Positions 25,436-33,989 of a DNA stretch of 64,000 nucleotides are shown piece after piece (positions within the stretch are counted from its first letter, which is position 1; each line of letters opens with the position of its first letter). The notes beneath the pieces were generated by a model, which was given only the letters and a program-made list of their open reading frames with translations, did not search any database and was not told the origin of the DNA. This DNA is from Rhodococcus sp. 14-2470-1b (GTDB lineage Bacteria > Actinomycetota > Actinomycetes > Mycobacteriales > Mycobacteriaceae). The stretch covers positions 248,001-312,000 of the forward strand of contig NZ_NPFY01000011.1 in assembly GCF_002259415.1 (NCBI RefSeq), written 5' to 3'. The position numbers and the translations under genes are program-made.

Positions 25436-26470
25436 GTGCCACAGTCGATGCAGGTCAGCGTTCTCAGCGGACCCCACGAGATTCGACTGGAGGAGCGACC
25501 GGTTCCGACCCCGGCGGCAGACGAGGTGCTGGTGCGGGTGACCGCGGTCGGAGTCTGCGGGTCGGACGCGCACTACTACCGGGAAGGCCGAATCGGCGAC
25601 CACGTCGTGAACGGCCCGTTGGTACTCGGACACGAAGCTGCAGGCGTGATCGTCGGAGTCGGTTCCGCAGTGGCCGACACCCGAATCGGCCAGCGCGTCT
25701 CGATCGAACCTCAGCGCCCGGATCCGACGAGCGCACAGTCGCGCGCCGGCCGATACAACCTGTGCCCGTCCATGGAGTTCTTCGCGACGCCGCCGATCGA
25801 CGGCGCCCTCGCCGAGTACGTGTTGATCCAGTCGGTCTTCGCGCACACGATTCCCGACGAGATCTCCGACGAAGCCGCTGCCCTCTTCGAACCGTTGTCG
25901 GTCGGCATCGCGTCGGCCCAGAAGGCACGAATCACCGCCGGCTCCAGCGTGTTGATCGCGGGCGCGGGCCCGGTAGGCCTCGTCACCGCACAGGTCGCCC
26001 GCGCATTCGGCGCCACGACCGTGATCGTCAGCGACATCGACGCGGCTCGTCGGGTCAACGCATCCACCTTCGGCGCGACGCAGGTTCTCGACCCTGCAAC
26101 GGACGACGTTCGAGAGTTCGAGGTCGACGCGTTCATCGACGCGTCCGGTGCGGCCCGTGCCGTCGTCGACGGCATTCATGCTGTTCGGCCCGCAGGTACC
26201 GTGGTGCTGGTGGGTATGGGTGGATCCGACTACGCGTTGCCGATCTCGTTGATCCAGAACCGCGAACTGGTACTGACCGGAGTGTTCCGCTACGCCAACA
26301 CCTGGCCCATCGCTCGTGAACTGGTGCTCGGAGGCCTCGTCGATCTCGACGCCATGGTCACCGCACGGTTCGATCTCGCTCACGCCGAGGACGCGTTGAA
26401 CGCGGACAAGGTCGCTGGAAGCATCAAAGCTGTTGTCATCCCAGGATTCTCGAAGGAGACCGACGTATGA
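25436..26470 (+). CDS. Zinc-dependent polyol dehydrogenase (sorbitol/xylitol dehydrogenase type)
   Basis: 344 residues, MDR superfamily. The catalytic zinc site is seen as CGSDAHYYREG (Cys, about 42), GHEAAG (His-Glu, about 70) and Glu in ALFEPLSVG (about 155). The Rossmann motif is GAGPVGLVTAQ (about 180), and Asp at the end of the second strand (VSDIDAAR) points to NAD. The structural zinc loop is cysteine-poor, as in sorbitol dehydrogenases. It would oxidise a sugar alcohol at C2 to a ketose. GTG 25436 has GAAGAG six bases upstream; ATG 25448 and GTG 25400 are alternatives. It is translationally coupled to the next gene. Confidence 0.88.
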   Translation: MPQSMQVSVLSGPHEIRLEERPVPTPAADEVLVRVTAVGVCGSDAHYYREGRIGDHVVNGPLVLGHEAAGVIVGVGSAVADTRIGQRVSIEPQRPDPTSAQSRAGRYNLCPSMEFFATPPIDGALAEYVLIQSVFAHTIPDEISDEAAALFEPLSVGIASAQKARITAGSSVLIAGAGPVGLVTAQVARAFGATTVIVSDIDAARRVNASTFGATQVLDPATDDVREFEVDAFIDASGAARAVVDGIHAVRPAGTVVLVGMGGSDYALPISLIQNRELVLTGVFRYANTWPIARELVLGGLVDLDAMVTARFDLAHAEDALNADKVAGSIKAVVIPGFSKETDV

Positions 26471-27939
26471 AGCTGAACTCGCGCACTCTCGACGACTTCA
26501 TCGAGGACGTCGCGGTACCCACCTACGATCGGTCCGAGGTGACGGCCGGGATCGTGCACTTCGGTGTCGGTGGGTTCCACCGCGCCCACCAGGCGATGTA
26601 CGTCGACCGGCTGCTTCAGCAGGGCGAAGCGTCGGAGTGGGGAATCTGCGGCGTCGGAGTCCTCCCCGGTGACCGGAAGATGAAGGACGTCATGGATGCC
26701 CAGGACTGCCTGTACACGCTGGCGCTCAAGCACGCGGACGGCACCTGGGACACCCGAGTAATCGGATCCATCGTCGAGTACCTCTTCGCACCGGACGATC
26801 CCGAGGCCGTGATCGAGAAGATGGCCGCGGAGTCGACGCGCATCGTCTCGCTCACCATCACCGAAGGCGGGTACAACTTCTCCGCGACGACGGGCGAATT
26901 CGACGCCGCGAATCCCTCCATTCAGGCCGATCTGAAGGACGGGGCCGTTCCGTCGACGACGTTCGGATTGGTCGTCGACGCGCTCGCGCGACGCAAGGAC
27001 CGCGGACTGAAGCCGTTCACCATCATGTCGTGCGACAACATCGAAGGCAACGGGCACATCGCGCAGTCGACGTTCACTGCGTTCGCGCACCTGAAAGATC
27101 CCGAGTTGGCGCAGTGGTTGACCGCCGAGGGGGCATTCCCCAACTCGATGGTCGATCGCATCACGCCGGTGACCACTCCCGAAGTGGTGCAGAGCCTTTC
27201 GGAGCGTTACGCGCTGGACGATCAGTGGCCTGTCGCGGGCGAGCCGTTCACGCAGTGGGTCCTCGAGGACAAGTTCACGCTCGGTCGCCCTCCGTTCGAG
27301 GACGTCGGAGTACAGGTGGTCGAGGACGTCACGCCGTACGAGCTGATGAAGCTGCGACTGTTGAACGCGAGCCATCAGGCACTCGCGTACTTCGGCTACC
27401 TCAGCGGCTACCGGTTGGTGCACGAGGTAGCCCAGGACTCACTGTTCTCCGAGTTCCTGCTGGCCTACATGAACAACGAAGCAACTCCGACGCTGCAGCC
27501 GGTCCCCGGCATCGATCTGGATGACTACAAGAAGACACTGATCGAACGCTTCTCCAACCCGGAGATCCGCGACACCGTCGCGCGGCTGTGCGCGGAATCG
27601 TCGGACCGAATTCCCAAGTGGCTGTTGCCCGTCATCCGCAAGAATCTCGAAACGGGCGGAGACATCCGGTTGTCCACTGCCGTCGTCGCCAGCTGGGCGC
27701 GCTACGCCGAAGGCGTCGACGAGCAGGGTCAACCGATCGACATCGTCGACGCGCTGAAGGACTCGCTCGTTCCGATCGCCTCGAGCCAGCACCAGGATCC
27801 GACGGCCTTCATCGCCAACCGCGCGGTCTTCGGCGACCTGATCGACAACGAACGCTTCGTCGCCGAATACCGCACGCAGTTGGACTCTCTGCACTCCGAA
27901 GGCGCCCGCGCGACCCTGGAACGCCTCCGCCTCACATAG
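26467..27939 (+). CDS. Mannitol 2-dehydrogenase / fructuronate reductase family enzyme
   Basis: 490 residues, the usual length of polyol-specific long-chain dehydrogenases. The N-terminal nucleotide site is HFGVGGFHRAHQAMYVDRLL (about residue 31), and the catalytic motif KLRLLNASHQALAY (K-x4-N-x2-H, about 295) is intact. It interconverts a hexitol or pentitol with a ketose, or fructuronate with mannonate; the polyol-locus context favours mannitol or arabitol. ATGA overlap with the zinc dehydrogenase. Products would be D-fructose or D-xylulose, and a xylulokinase gene lies at 58890. Confidence 0.9.
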   Translation: MKLNSRTLDDFIEDVAVPTYDRSEVTAGIVHFGVGGFHRAHQAMYVDRLLQQGEASEWGICGVGVLPGDRKMKDVMDAQDCLYTLALKHADGTWDTRVIGSIVEYLFAPDDPEAVIEKMAAESTRIVSLTITEGGYNFSATTGEFDAANPSIQADLKDGAVPSTTFGLVVDALARRKDRGLKPFTIMSCDNIEGNGHIAQSTFTAFAHLKDPELAQWLTAEGAFPNSMVDRITPVTTPEVVQSLSERYALDDQWPVAGEPFTQWVLEDKFTLGRPPFEDVGVQVVEDVTPYELMKLRLLNASHQALAYFGYLSGYRLVHEVAQDSLFSEFLLAYMNNEATPTLQPVPGIDLDDYKKTLIERFSNPEIRDTVARLCAESSDRIPKWLLPVIRKNLETGGDIRLSTAVVASWARYAEGVDEQGQPIDIVDALKDSLVPIASSQHQDPTAFIANRAVFGDLIDNERFVAEYRTQLDSLHSEGARATLERLRLT

Positions 27940-27942
27940 GGG

Positions 27943-29157
27943 TTACTTGCCGAACTCCGCCGTGCCGATGGTCCAGGCCTTGGCCTGATCGCTGAGCGTG
28001 AAGCCGAGGCCCGGACGGTCGGAGAGATGCATTCTGCCGTCACGGGTTTCGAGGTGCTCGTTGAACAGCGGGTCGAGCCAGTCGAAGTGCTCCACCCAGG
28101 TCTGCAGCGGGTAGACAGCCGCGAGGTGCAGATGGATTTCCATCGCGAAGTGCGGCGCCATCTGCAGGTTGCGATGCTCGGCCAGGCCGGCGAGTTTCAG
28201 GAACTGTGTGATGCCGCCGATGCGCGGGGCGTCGGGCTGAATGATGTCGACGGACCCCGCCTCGATCAGGCGTACGTGCTCGCCGACGCTGGCGAGCATC
28301 TCACCGGTGGCGATCGAGGTGTCGAACGTGCGGGCTAGCATTGCGTGACCTTCGGCGTCGTACGCGTCGAGCGGCTCTTCGATCCAGACCAGGTCGAACT
28401 GCTCGAGGATTCGACACATTCGGTTGGCGGTGGGGCGATCCCACTGCTGATTGGCGTCCACCATGAGCGGCACGCCGTCGCCGAGGTGCTCGCGGACAGC
28501 TGTGACGCGCGCGATGTCGGTGCGCCAATCCGGCTGACCCACTTTGAGTTTGATGCCGCCGATTCCGGCTGCGAGGGATGCCGTCGCGTTGTCCAGCACT
28601 TCCTCGATAGGCGTGTGCAGAAAACCACCCGAGGTGTTGTACGTCTGCACCGAGTCACGCGTTGCACCGATCAGCTTGGCAAGCGGCAGCTGGGCACGCT
28701 TGGCCTTGAGGTCCCACAGCGCGATGTCGATAGCCGCAATAGCCTGTGTCGCAACGCCACTGCGTCCGACGGATGCTCCCGCCCACTGCAGCTTGGTCCA
28801 GATCTTGGCGATGTCGCTGGGATCTTCACCGATCAGGACGGGGGCGATCTCCTGCGCGTGCGCGAACTGAGCCGGTCCGCCTGCGCGCTTGGAGTAACTG
28901 AATCCGATGCCCTCGTGCCCTTGCTCCGTGCGGATTTCCGCAAACAAGAATGCAACCTCGGTCATCGCCTTCTGCCGGCCCGTCAACACCTTGGCATCAC
29001 TGATGGGGTTCTTCAGCGGCAGCGTGATCGACTTCAGCGTGACGTGTGCGATCCGGTCGATGGTCGCGTCGCCTGCCGCGAGGGCCTTGATCGCCGCGTC
29101 GGGTGCGGTGAGTCCGCTGGTGGGCTTCGAAGTTCTTGTCTCTACGTCGATGGACAC
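27943..29157 (-). CDS. L-talarate/galactarate dehydratase (enolase superfamily)
   Basis: 404 residues from GTG at 29157. The sequence is strikingly like Salmonella L-talarate/galactarate dehydratase over its whole length: PISDAKVLTGRQKAMTEVAF near the start, GFSYSKRAGG, YNTSGGFLHTP and the C-terminal NEHLETRDGRM. Catalytic residues are present: KLK (about 195-197), Asp in MVDANQQWD, Glu in WIEEPLD, Glu in IATGEML and His in APHFAMEIH. It dehydrates (and may epimerise) galactarate or L-talarate to 5-dehydro-4-deoxy-D-glucarate. Its stop lies 3 nt from the mannitol dehydrogenase stop. It is a single gene with its own TTGGAC-type promoter. Confidence 0.92.
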   Translation of the reverse strand: MSIDVETRTSKPTSGLTAPDAAIKALAAGDATIDRIAHVTLKSITLPLKNPISDAKVLTGRQKAMTEVAFLFAEIRTEQGHEGIGFSYSKRAGGPAQFAHAQEIAPVLIGEDPSDIAKIWTKLQWAGASVGRSGVATQAIAAIDIALWDLKAKRAQLPLAKLIGATRDSVQTYNTSGGFLHTPIEEVLDNATASLAAGIGGIKLKVGQPDWRTDIARVTAVREHLGDGVPLMVDANQQWDRPTANRMCRILEQFDLVWIEEPLDAYDAEGHAMLARTFDTSIATGEMLASVGEHVRLIEAGSVDIIQPDAPRIGGITQFLKLAGLAEHRNLQMAPHFAMEIHLHLAAVYPLQTWVEHFDWLDPLFNEHLETRDGRMHLSDRPGLGFTLSDQAKAWTIGTAEFGK

Positions 29158-29197
29158 TGCGACTGATCTCCCTTGAACGGCTGGTGGTGTACCTCAC

Positions 29198-29227
29198 ACG
29201 CTATGGGGTTGATTCATTCAAGTCCAA
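29198..29227 (-). promoter_or_regulatory. Probable promoter of the talarate/galactarate dehydratase gene
   Basis: On the minus strand TTGGAC (29227-29222) and TAGCGT (29203-29198) are separated by 18 bp, upstream of the GTG at 29157. The same layout precedes gudD and the 2-oxoglutarate semialdehyde dehydrogenase gene, which suggests common control of the aldarate genes. Confidence 0.5.
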
Positions 29228-29319
29228 GACTATTTGTGGATGCATCGATACGGGTTCGGCATCACCGCCATGGGATGGAAATACACCACGCTGCATGCAT
29301 TTCCACCCCCGGGAGCCTG

Positions 29320-30399
29320 TCAGTCGACGAGGCGTTCGCCGGTGACGGTCGAGAACAGGTGAGTGCGCTCGGCGGCGTAGGACAGGGTGATCTTCTCGCC
29401 ACGGCGAGGCGGGATGCGGCCGTCGGCGCGCACGACGATGGGCTGCTTGGTGCCGTTGATGTCGGCCTGGCCGTACACGTAGGCGTCGGCGCCCAGTTCT
29501 TCGACCACGTCGATGGTGACCTCGAGACCCGCGCCTGTGGTGAGTTCGAGATCCTCGGGGCGGACGCCGAGGGTGACCGAGCTTTCGCCGATGCCGGCGA
29601 TCGCGGAACGCGGAACAGGGACGACCTCGCCGCCGAAGCGCACTCCGCCGTCGACGAGGGGAAGTTCGAGAAGGTTCATCGCAGGGGATCCGATGAAGCC
29701 GGCGACGAAGACGTTGTTCGGATGCTCGTACATCCGGCGAGGAGTATCGCACTGCTGCAACACTCCATCCTTGAGGACAGCAACTCGATCACCCATCGTC
29801 ATGGCCTCGACCTGATCGTGCGTCACGTAGACGGTGGTGGTCGCGAGACGCCGCTGCAAGGCAGAGATCTGCGCGCGAGTCTGTACGCGGAGCTTCGCGT
29901 CGAGATTGGACAGCGGCTCGTCCATGAGGAAGACCTGGGGCTTGCGAACGATCGCTCGACCCATCGCCACGCGCTGACGCTGACCGCCGGACAGCGCCTT
30001 GGGCTTGCGATCGAGGAACTTGGTGAGATCGAGAATCTTGGCGGCATCCTCGACTCGACGCTTGATCTCGGCCTTGTCCTCACCTGCGATGCGCAGGCCG
30101 AAGCCCATGTTCTCGCCGACGGTCATGTGCGGGTAGAGGGCGTAGTTCTGGAACACCATCGCGATGTCGCGGTCCTTGGGCTGGAACTCGGTGACGTCGT
30201 TGCCGCCGATGGTGATGGCGCCGCGGTCGACGTCCTCGAGACCGGCGAGCATGCGGAGCGACGTGGACTTGCCGCAGCCGGACGGTCCGACGAGGACGAG
30301 GAACTCGCCGTCCTCGATCGCGAGGTCGAGCTGGTCGACGGCGGGCTTGTCTCCCCCGGGGAAGAACTTGGTGACGTTCTCGAATGCAACTGTTGCCAT
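29320..30399 (-). CDS. ABC importer ATPase (UgpC/MsmK type), probably for the uronate importer
   Basis: 359 residues. Walker A GPSGCGKST, signature LSGGQRQRVAMGRAIVRKP, Walker B VFLMDEPLSNLDAKLR, H-loop VYVTHDQVEAMTMG and a C-terminal TOBE/MalK domain (VTLGVRPEDLEL). It stands alone with no permease beside it, while the importer operon at 33990-37145 has no ATPase. A near-identical 16-bp palindrome lies upstream of both, so this is most likely the ATPase for that importer. It is divergent from uronate dehydrogenase. AAGGAG precedes the ATG. Confidence 0.92.
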   Translation of the reverse strand: MATVAFENVTKFFPGGDKPAVDQLDLAIEDGEFLVLVGPSGCGKSTSLRMLAGLEDVDRGAITIGGNDVTEFQPKDRDIAMVFQNYALYPHMTVGENMGFGLRIAGEDKAEIKRRVEDAAKILDLTKFLDRKPKALSGGQRQRVAMGRAIVRKPQVFLMDEPLSNLDAKLRVQTRAQISALQRRLATTTVYVTHDQVEAMTMGDRVAVLKDGVLQQCDTPRRMYEHPNNVFVAGFIGSPAMNLLELPLVDGGVRFGGEVVPVPRSAIAGIGESSVTLGVRPEDLELTTGAGLEVTIDVVEELGADAYVYGQADINGTKQPIVVRADGRIPPRRGEKITLSYAAERTHLFSTVTGERLVD

Positions 30400-30472
30400 G
30401 ATGAGTGTGCTCCTTCACCGGCAGGAACGTGCCGGACGATCCGAGTGGGAGTATCGAACTGTGTTCACGTGT

Positions 30473-30488
30473 GTTCATGTATGTGAAC
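30473..30488. promoter_or_regulatory. Palindromic operator, copy 1 (uronate regulon)
   Basis: GTTCATGTATGTGAAC lies between the divergent ABC ATPase and uronate dehydrogenase genes. It differs at one of 16 positions from the site at 33801-33816. A -35/-10-like pair for uronate dehydrogenase (TGACTT 30503-30508, TAACGT 30526-30531, 17-bp spacer) follows it. The regulator is probably the IclR protein encoded at 38372. Confidence 0.6.
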
Positions 30489-30570
30489 TTGAGTCAACAT
30501 GGTGACTTCGTCTCGAACTATGCACTAACGTGATGCGCAGCACAAGACTTTTCGATGGAAACGAGGAAAC

Positions 30571-31383
30571 ATGACGACGCTGTTGATCACCGGCGCTGCC
30601 GGAAACATGGGAAAGATGCTCCGCCCGCTACTGCGTAGGCCGGATCGCACGCTCAGGCTGTTCGATATCGCTGACATCACCGATACCGACTCGGCCACAG
30701 AAGAATTCGTCCAAGGATCGGTCACGGATCGCGCCGCGGTGGCCAGGGCAGTGGACGGCGTCGACGCCATCCTGCACCTCGGCGGATTGAGCACCGAGGA
30801 CTCGTGGGCGAACATCCTGTCGGTGAACGTCGACGGCACGCAGGCGATCTTCGACGCCGCCGTGGCGCACGGAGTCACCCGCATCGTCGCCGCATCGAGC
30901 AATCACGCCGTGGGCTTCTGGACGCACGCGGAAGCAGGCGGCGAGCCCTTGGCCGGCGATGTGACTCCACGTCCCGACGGCTTCTACGGTTGGTCGAAGG
31001 CTGCAGTCGAGGCACTGGGGAGGCTGTACCACGACCGCTTCGGCATCGATGTGGTCAACCTGCGCATCGGCTCCAGCTTCGAGAAGCCACCGAACTACCG
31101 CGGCCTGGCCAGCTGGATGTCGCCGGCCGACACCGCACGCCTCATCGAAGCGTCCCTGTCCGACAGCGCCAAGGGATTTCACACCGTCTGGGGTATCTCG
31201 AAGAACTCCCGCGCCTGGTGGTCGGGCGAACAGGGCGCCGCCATCGGATACGAACCCCAGGACGACGCCGAGCAGTTCGCCGACGAATTCCTCGCCGACC
31301 ACGAATGGACCTTCGACGACCCGATCCTCCAGCGCGTCGGTGGTGCATTCTGCGACCACCCGCTGGGCACACGCATGCACTAG
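30571..31383 (+). CDS. udh: Uronate dehydrogenase
   Basis: 270 residues, SDR fold. The glycine-rich motif is TGAAGNMGK (about 7). Features specific to uronate dehydrogenase (Agrobacterium/Pseudomonas Udh, about 265 residues) are clear: HLGGLSTEDSW, ASSNHAVGF, PDGFYGWSK with catalytic Tyr and Lys (about 139-143), LRIGSSFEKPPNYR and TVWGISKNSRAWW. It oxidises D-glucuronate or D-galacturonate with NAD+ to the aldarolactone. The ATG follows GAGGAAAC. It opens the oxidative uronate route completed by the dehydratases and aldehyde dehydrogenase further right. A palindromic terminator follows the stop. Confidence 0.93.
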   Translation: MTTLLITGAAGNMGKMLRPLLRRPDRTLRLFDIADITDTDSATEEFVQGSVTDRAAVARAVDGVDAILHLGGLSTEDSWANILSVNVDGTQAIFDAAVAHGVTRIVAASSNHAVGFWTHAEAGGEPLAGDVTPRPDGFYGWSKAAVEALGRLYHDRFGIDVVNLRIGSSFEKPPNYRGLASWMSPADTARLIEASLSDSAKGFHTVWGISKNSRAWWSGEQGAAIGYEPQDDAEQFADEFLADHEWTFDDPILQRVGGAFCDHPLGTRMH

Positions 31384-31397
31384 TGGGCTGCCCTGTT

Positions 31398-31452
31398 CGC
31401 ACCGAACGTGGCGTTCGGTCACTTGAAGTGACCGAACGTCACGTTCGGTGCG
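31398..31452. terminator. Palindromic bidirectional terminator (copy 2 of the intergenic family)
   Basis: A palindrome CGCACCGAAC ... GTTCGGTGCG with centre CACTTGAAGTG, nearly identical inside to 15550-15602 but with different outer base pairs that still match each other. It lies between the convergent uronate dehydrogenase gene and the unknown gene at 31466, so it probably ends both transcripts. Confidence 0.75.
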
Positions 31453-31465
31453 GCGGGGGTGGCGG

Positions 31466-32644
31466 CTAGGAGTAGTTCGCGATGACGGAGCCGAGCGAGT
31501 CGAGTTGCGGCTTGTTGACAAGGCCGAGGTGGTAGAGGTGCAGTTCGTTCGCTCCGGCTGCGACGGTTGCTGCGACGTGGGCGTCGACCTCGTCGAGTTT
31601 TTTCGGCGGCAACACGGAAACGTATGCGCCGACGGCAATGCCGTCACCGACCAGCGCGCGAGTCTTCTCCACGACCGACACCGTCTCGGCAGTTCCTGGC
31701 CAGGCCGAGACAAGTACCGCGTCGGCGTCGGATGCTGCGGTGCTCGTGAGGGCAGGAGACGGACCGGTCTTCCAAGGATCGGGGTGCCCGTGGAGCGTGA
31801 CGCGAACGTCGGGAACTTCCGCGCGCACTGCTGCGAGCACTTCGCGGCGCAGCGTGTCGGCGTCGGCGTGACGCACTGCCAGCACAGCGCCGGCTTCATC
31901 AGGAGTGAGGACGTCCTCGATCGTCGACGACGAGGCCAACGTTCCTGCGGACAACGCGTCGATACCGTCGCGCAGTCTCGCGACGATCTTGTCCGAGTCG
32001 ACGCCGTGTTCGGCCCACGCGGCCAGCTCGCGAGGAGTGCAGCTGATCGACATCAACGTGTCACCGATTTCGGGGTACGCCCCGTCGGTCTTCTCGTGCG
32101 GTCCGACGTGGGCGAATCCCAACTGACCCGCGGCTTCGATGGACACGCCGTACAGGTCGACGCCCCGGACAGCTTCCGCGGCGAGGGTGCGTGCGTAGGC
32201 GACGATGTCGGGGTGCCCGGGTTGAAGTGCGTACGGGTACCGGTCACCGTACGCGTTGACGACGGTCGTATCCGGATGGGCGTGACCCAGAATCGTGCTG
32301 TGCGACAGGACGATCCATGCATGTACCTTGATTCCCGCCGCGACGAGTACGGCTGCGGCGTCACCGAATGCGTCCTCGGATCCGCCCCAGGCGGCCGACC
32401 TCGCCTGCACCGTGAGCCCGCCCCACGCCTCCGGACGCACCGGGCGGTACAGCGCCGCGTGGTGGGCGTCGACGACCTTGTGCGACGGGTGCAACGGGGT
32501 TGCGGCCCTGGTCGAGTGATAGCTGGCAGCAAGCGCTATTTCACGGACGCCCAGGGCGTGTACGCGATCGACGAAATGGGGATCGCCGAGCACATCCCAC
32601 GGATAGGCGTGCGCGACGATGCGATCGACGGAGTTCTCGGTCAT
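31466..32644 (-). CDS. Unrecognised TIM-barrel-like protein of the uronate regulon
   Basis: 392 residues; I cannot name a characterised family. No signal peptide, so cytoplasmic. Alternating beta/alpha pattern with strands such as REIALAASYH, IKVHAWIVLSH, LYGVSIEAAGQ, VRVTLHGHPDPW, DAVLVSAWP and VGAYVSVLP suggests a (beta/alpha)8 barrel. The NAYGDRYPYALQPGHPD segment followed by VDLYGVSIEAAG resembles the arrangement in glycosidase-like barrels, where the Glu after the strand can be catalytic; this is a guess from pattern only. ATG 32644 has GAAGGG upstream; an ATG six codons earlier is possible. It is divergent from the esterase gene, and the GTTCA-N6-GGAAC site between them ties it to uronate use. 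A glycosidase or lyase acting on an imported uronate oligosaccharide is the favoured inference. Confidence 0.7.
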   Translation of the reverse strand: MTENSVDRIVAHAYPWDVLGDPHFVDRVHALGVREIALAASYHSTRAATPLHPSHKVVDAHHAALYRPVRPEAWGGLTVQARSAAWGGSEDAFGDAAAVLVAAGIKVHAWIVLSHSTILGHAHPDTTVVNAYGDRYPYALQPGHPDIVAYARTLAAEAVRGVDLYGVSIEAAGQLGFAHVGPHEKTDGAYPEIGDTLMSISCTPRELAAWAEHGVDSDKIVARLRDGIDALSAGTLASSSTIEDVLTPDEAGAVLAVRHADADTLRREVLAAVRAEVPDVRVTLHGHPDPWKTGPSPALTSTAASDADAVLVSAWPGTAETVSVVEKTRALVGDGIAVGAYVSVLPPKKLDEVDAHVAATVAAGANELHLYHLGLVNKPQLDSLGSVIANYS

Positions 32645-32679
32645 GGATGGCCCTTCAAGCATTCAACAGACAGGACAGA

Positions 32680-32695
32680 GTTCACACATGGGAAC
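32680..32695. promoter_or_regulatory. Palindromic operator, copy 3 (degenerate) in a divergent gap
   Basis: GTTCACACATGGGAAC matches the 33801 site at 13 of 16 positions. It lies in the 43-bp gap between the divergent unknown gene and esterase gene, overlapping the esterase ATG. Binding here would block the esterase start directly. Confidence 0.45.
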
Positions 32696-33731
32696 ACATT
32701 CAGAGTCGAACTGTCCACGATCCAACCGACGTGCCGCTATCCTGCACGCGTTGGGCACCTCCTCCAACCTGCACCACGACCGTCCCGAACCGGTCGTCGG
32801 CCGCACCTGGCGCCGCGACGGCGTAGTCGGAACCGAACTGACCTGGGCCACCCCAGAGCAGGGCACACCGACCGAGGCATGGTTTCTGAAACCCGCCGAC
32901 CACGCTGGTGGCGTCCTGCCCGCGGTGCTCCTCATGCACGGTCACGACGGGCTGAAGTTCTACGGCAAGGAAAAGGTCGCGGACGGACCCGATGGGCCCG
33001 ATGGGCCCGCTCCCGGCGTCTCCGAACTGCGGAAACAGGGTTACGACGGTCAGTCCGTGGCGGCGGGACTCGTCGACGCCGGCTTTGCGGTTCTGGTTCA
33101 CGACGTCTTCCCGTGGGGCAGTCGCCGTATCTCATGGGCCGACTTCCCCGACCGCGCCCGCAAAGCCGCCGACATGAACGAGGAGCGCTACGAAGTCGCC
33201 GCACGCGAGCACGAACACGGGATCGCCAAGGCCGCGGCGCTGACCGGGTCGTCCCTGGCCGGAAAGGTTCTTCGCGAGGATCTCGTCGCGTTGAACGTCC
33301 TGCGCGGACTTCCCGGAGTCGACGCCGCCCGCATCGCTACCACCGGATTCTCCGGCGGCGGAGCCCGCGTCGCGCATCTCCTTGCCGCGACCGACGTGAA
33401 AGCCGCCGTCATCACCGCCATGATGAGCACGTTCGCCGACATCGCCGACGGTCATGCCGACGACACCACCTGGTTGATGATCACTCCGGGATTGCCGGCC
33501 GTGTGCGATTGGCCCGCGGTCGCCGCCTCCGCCGCACCGACTCCACTTCTGGTCCAATTCGCCCAGCGCGACAGCCATTTCGGGCTCGCTGGAATGCGCG
33601 ATGCCGACGCAGCGCTGGCGCAGGCGTACAGCGGCACCGACGCCCTGGTCACGCAGTGGTTCGACGACCGACATGTGTTCAGCGCGGACATGCAGGGCGC
33701 CGTGACCGACTGGCTGCGCCGGACGGTATGA
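32688..33731 (+). CDS. Dienelactone-hydrolase-type alpha/beta hydrolase (probable sugar ester esterase)
   Basis: 347 residues, no signal peptide. The oxyanion strand is VLLMHGHDG (about 82), the nucleophile elbow TTGFSGGGAR (Ser, about 222), an acidic residue in FAQRDSHFG and the histidine in DDRHVFS near the C-terminus. The group includes DLH and acetyl-xylan-esterase-like enzymes. A glycine-proline stretch VADGPDGPDGPAPG (near residue 100), encoded by a 9-bp repeat, is an insertion near the active-site side. Given the uronate neighbours it may remove methyl or acetyl esters from imported uronate sugars, or open aldarolactones; neither is shown. Divergent from the unknown barrel protein. Confidence 0.75.
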   Translation: MGTHSESNCPRSNRRAAILHALGTSSNLHHDRPEPVVGRTWRRDGVVGTELTWATPEQGTPTEAWFLKPADHAGGVLPAVLLMHGHDGLKFYGKEKVADGPDGPDGPAPGVSELRKQGYDGQSVAAGLVDAGFAVLVHDVFPWGSRRISWADFPDRARKAADMNEERYEVAAREHEHGIAKAAALTGSSLAGKVLREDLVALNVLRGLPGVDAARIATTGFSGGGARVAHLLAATDVKAAVITAMMSTFADIADGHADDTTWLMITPGLPAVCDWPAVAASAAPTPLLVQFAQRDSHFGLAGMRDADAALAQAYSGTDALVTQWFDDRHVFSADMQGAVTDWLRRTV

Positions 33732-33741
33732 CCCGTCACGC

Positions 33742-33816
33742 TTGACATGCCTTGTGACTGCCGTCATAGTGAATCCCAGTGATTCACATAGACGATGTGA
33801 GTTCATATATGTGAAC
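33742..33816 (+). promoter_or_regulatory. Importer promoter with downstream palindromic operator (copy 2)
   Basis: TTGACA (33742-33747) and CATAGT (33765-33770) are separated by 17 bp, a near-consensus promoter. The palindrome GTTCATATATGTGAAC follows at 33801-33816, about 25-45 bp past the expected start site, a position that suits a repressor roadblock. Downstream, up to the permease start at 33990, I see a long untranslated leader without further clear signals. Confidence 0.6.
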
Positions 33817-33989
33817 GGATACGGATGAACGAGCACAACGTCCCATCACGTTGAGCCCAGGTAGGCCCACCACTGACATTCTCCCGTACCTGCCTCTCTC
33901 CGGCACCCCACAGTCTTCGCAAACCCCGCCAGATCCAAGACCTACAGCCCGTCGGCCCACCACAGGCCCTCACCCTCGGAGCGTCACCC

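Noticed and set aside
31448-33745. 765-codon plus-strand frame
   Set aside because: Overlaps the barrel-protein gene antisense and the esterase gene in another frame; composition is arginine-rich with no recognisable domain.
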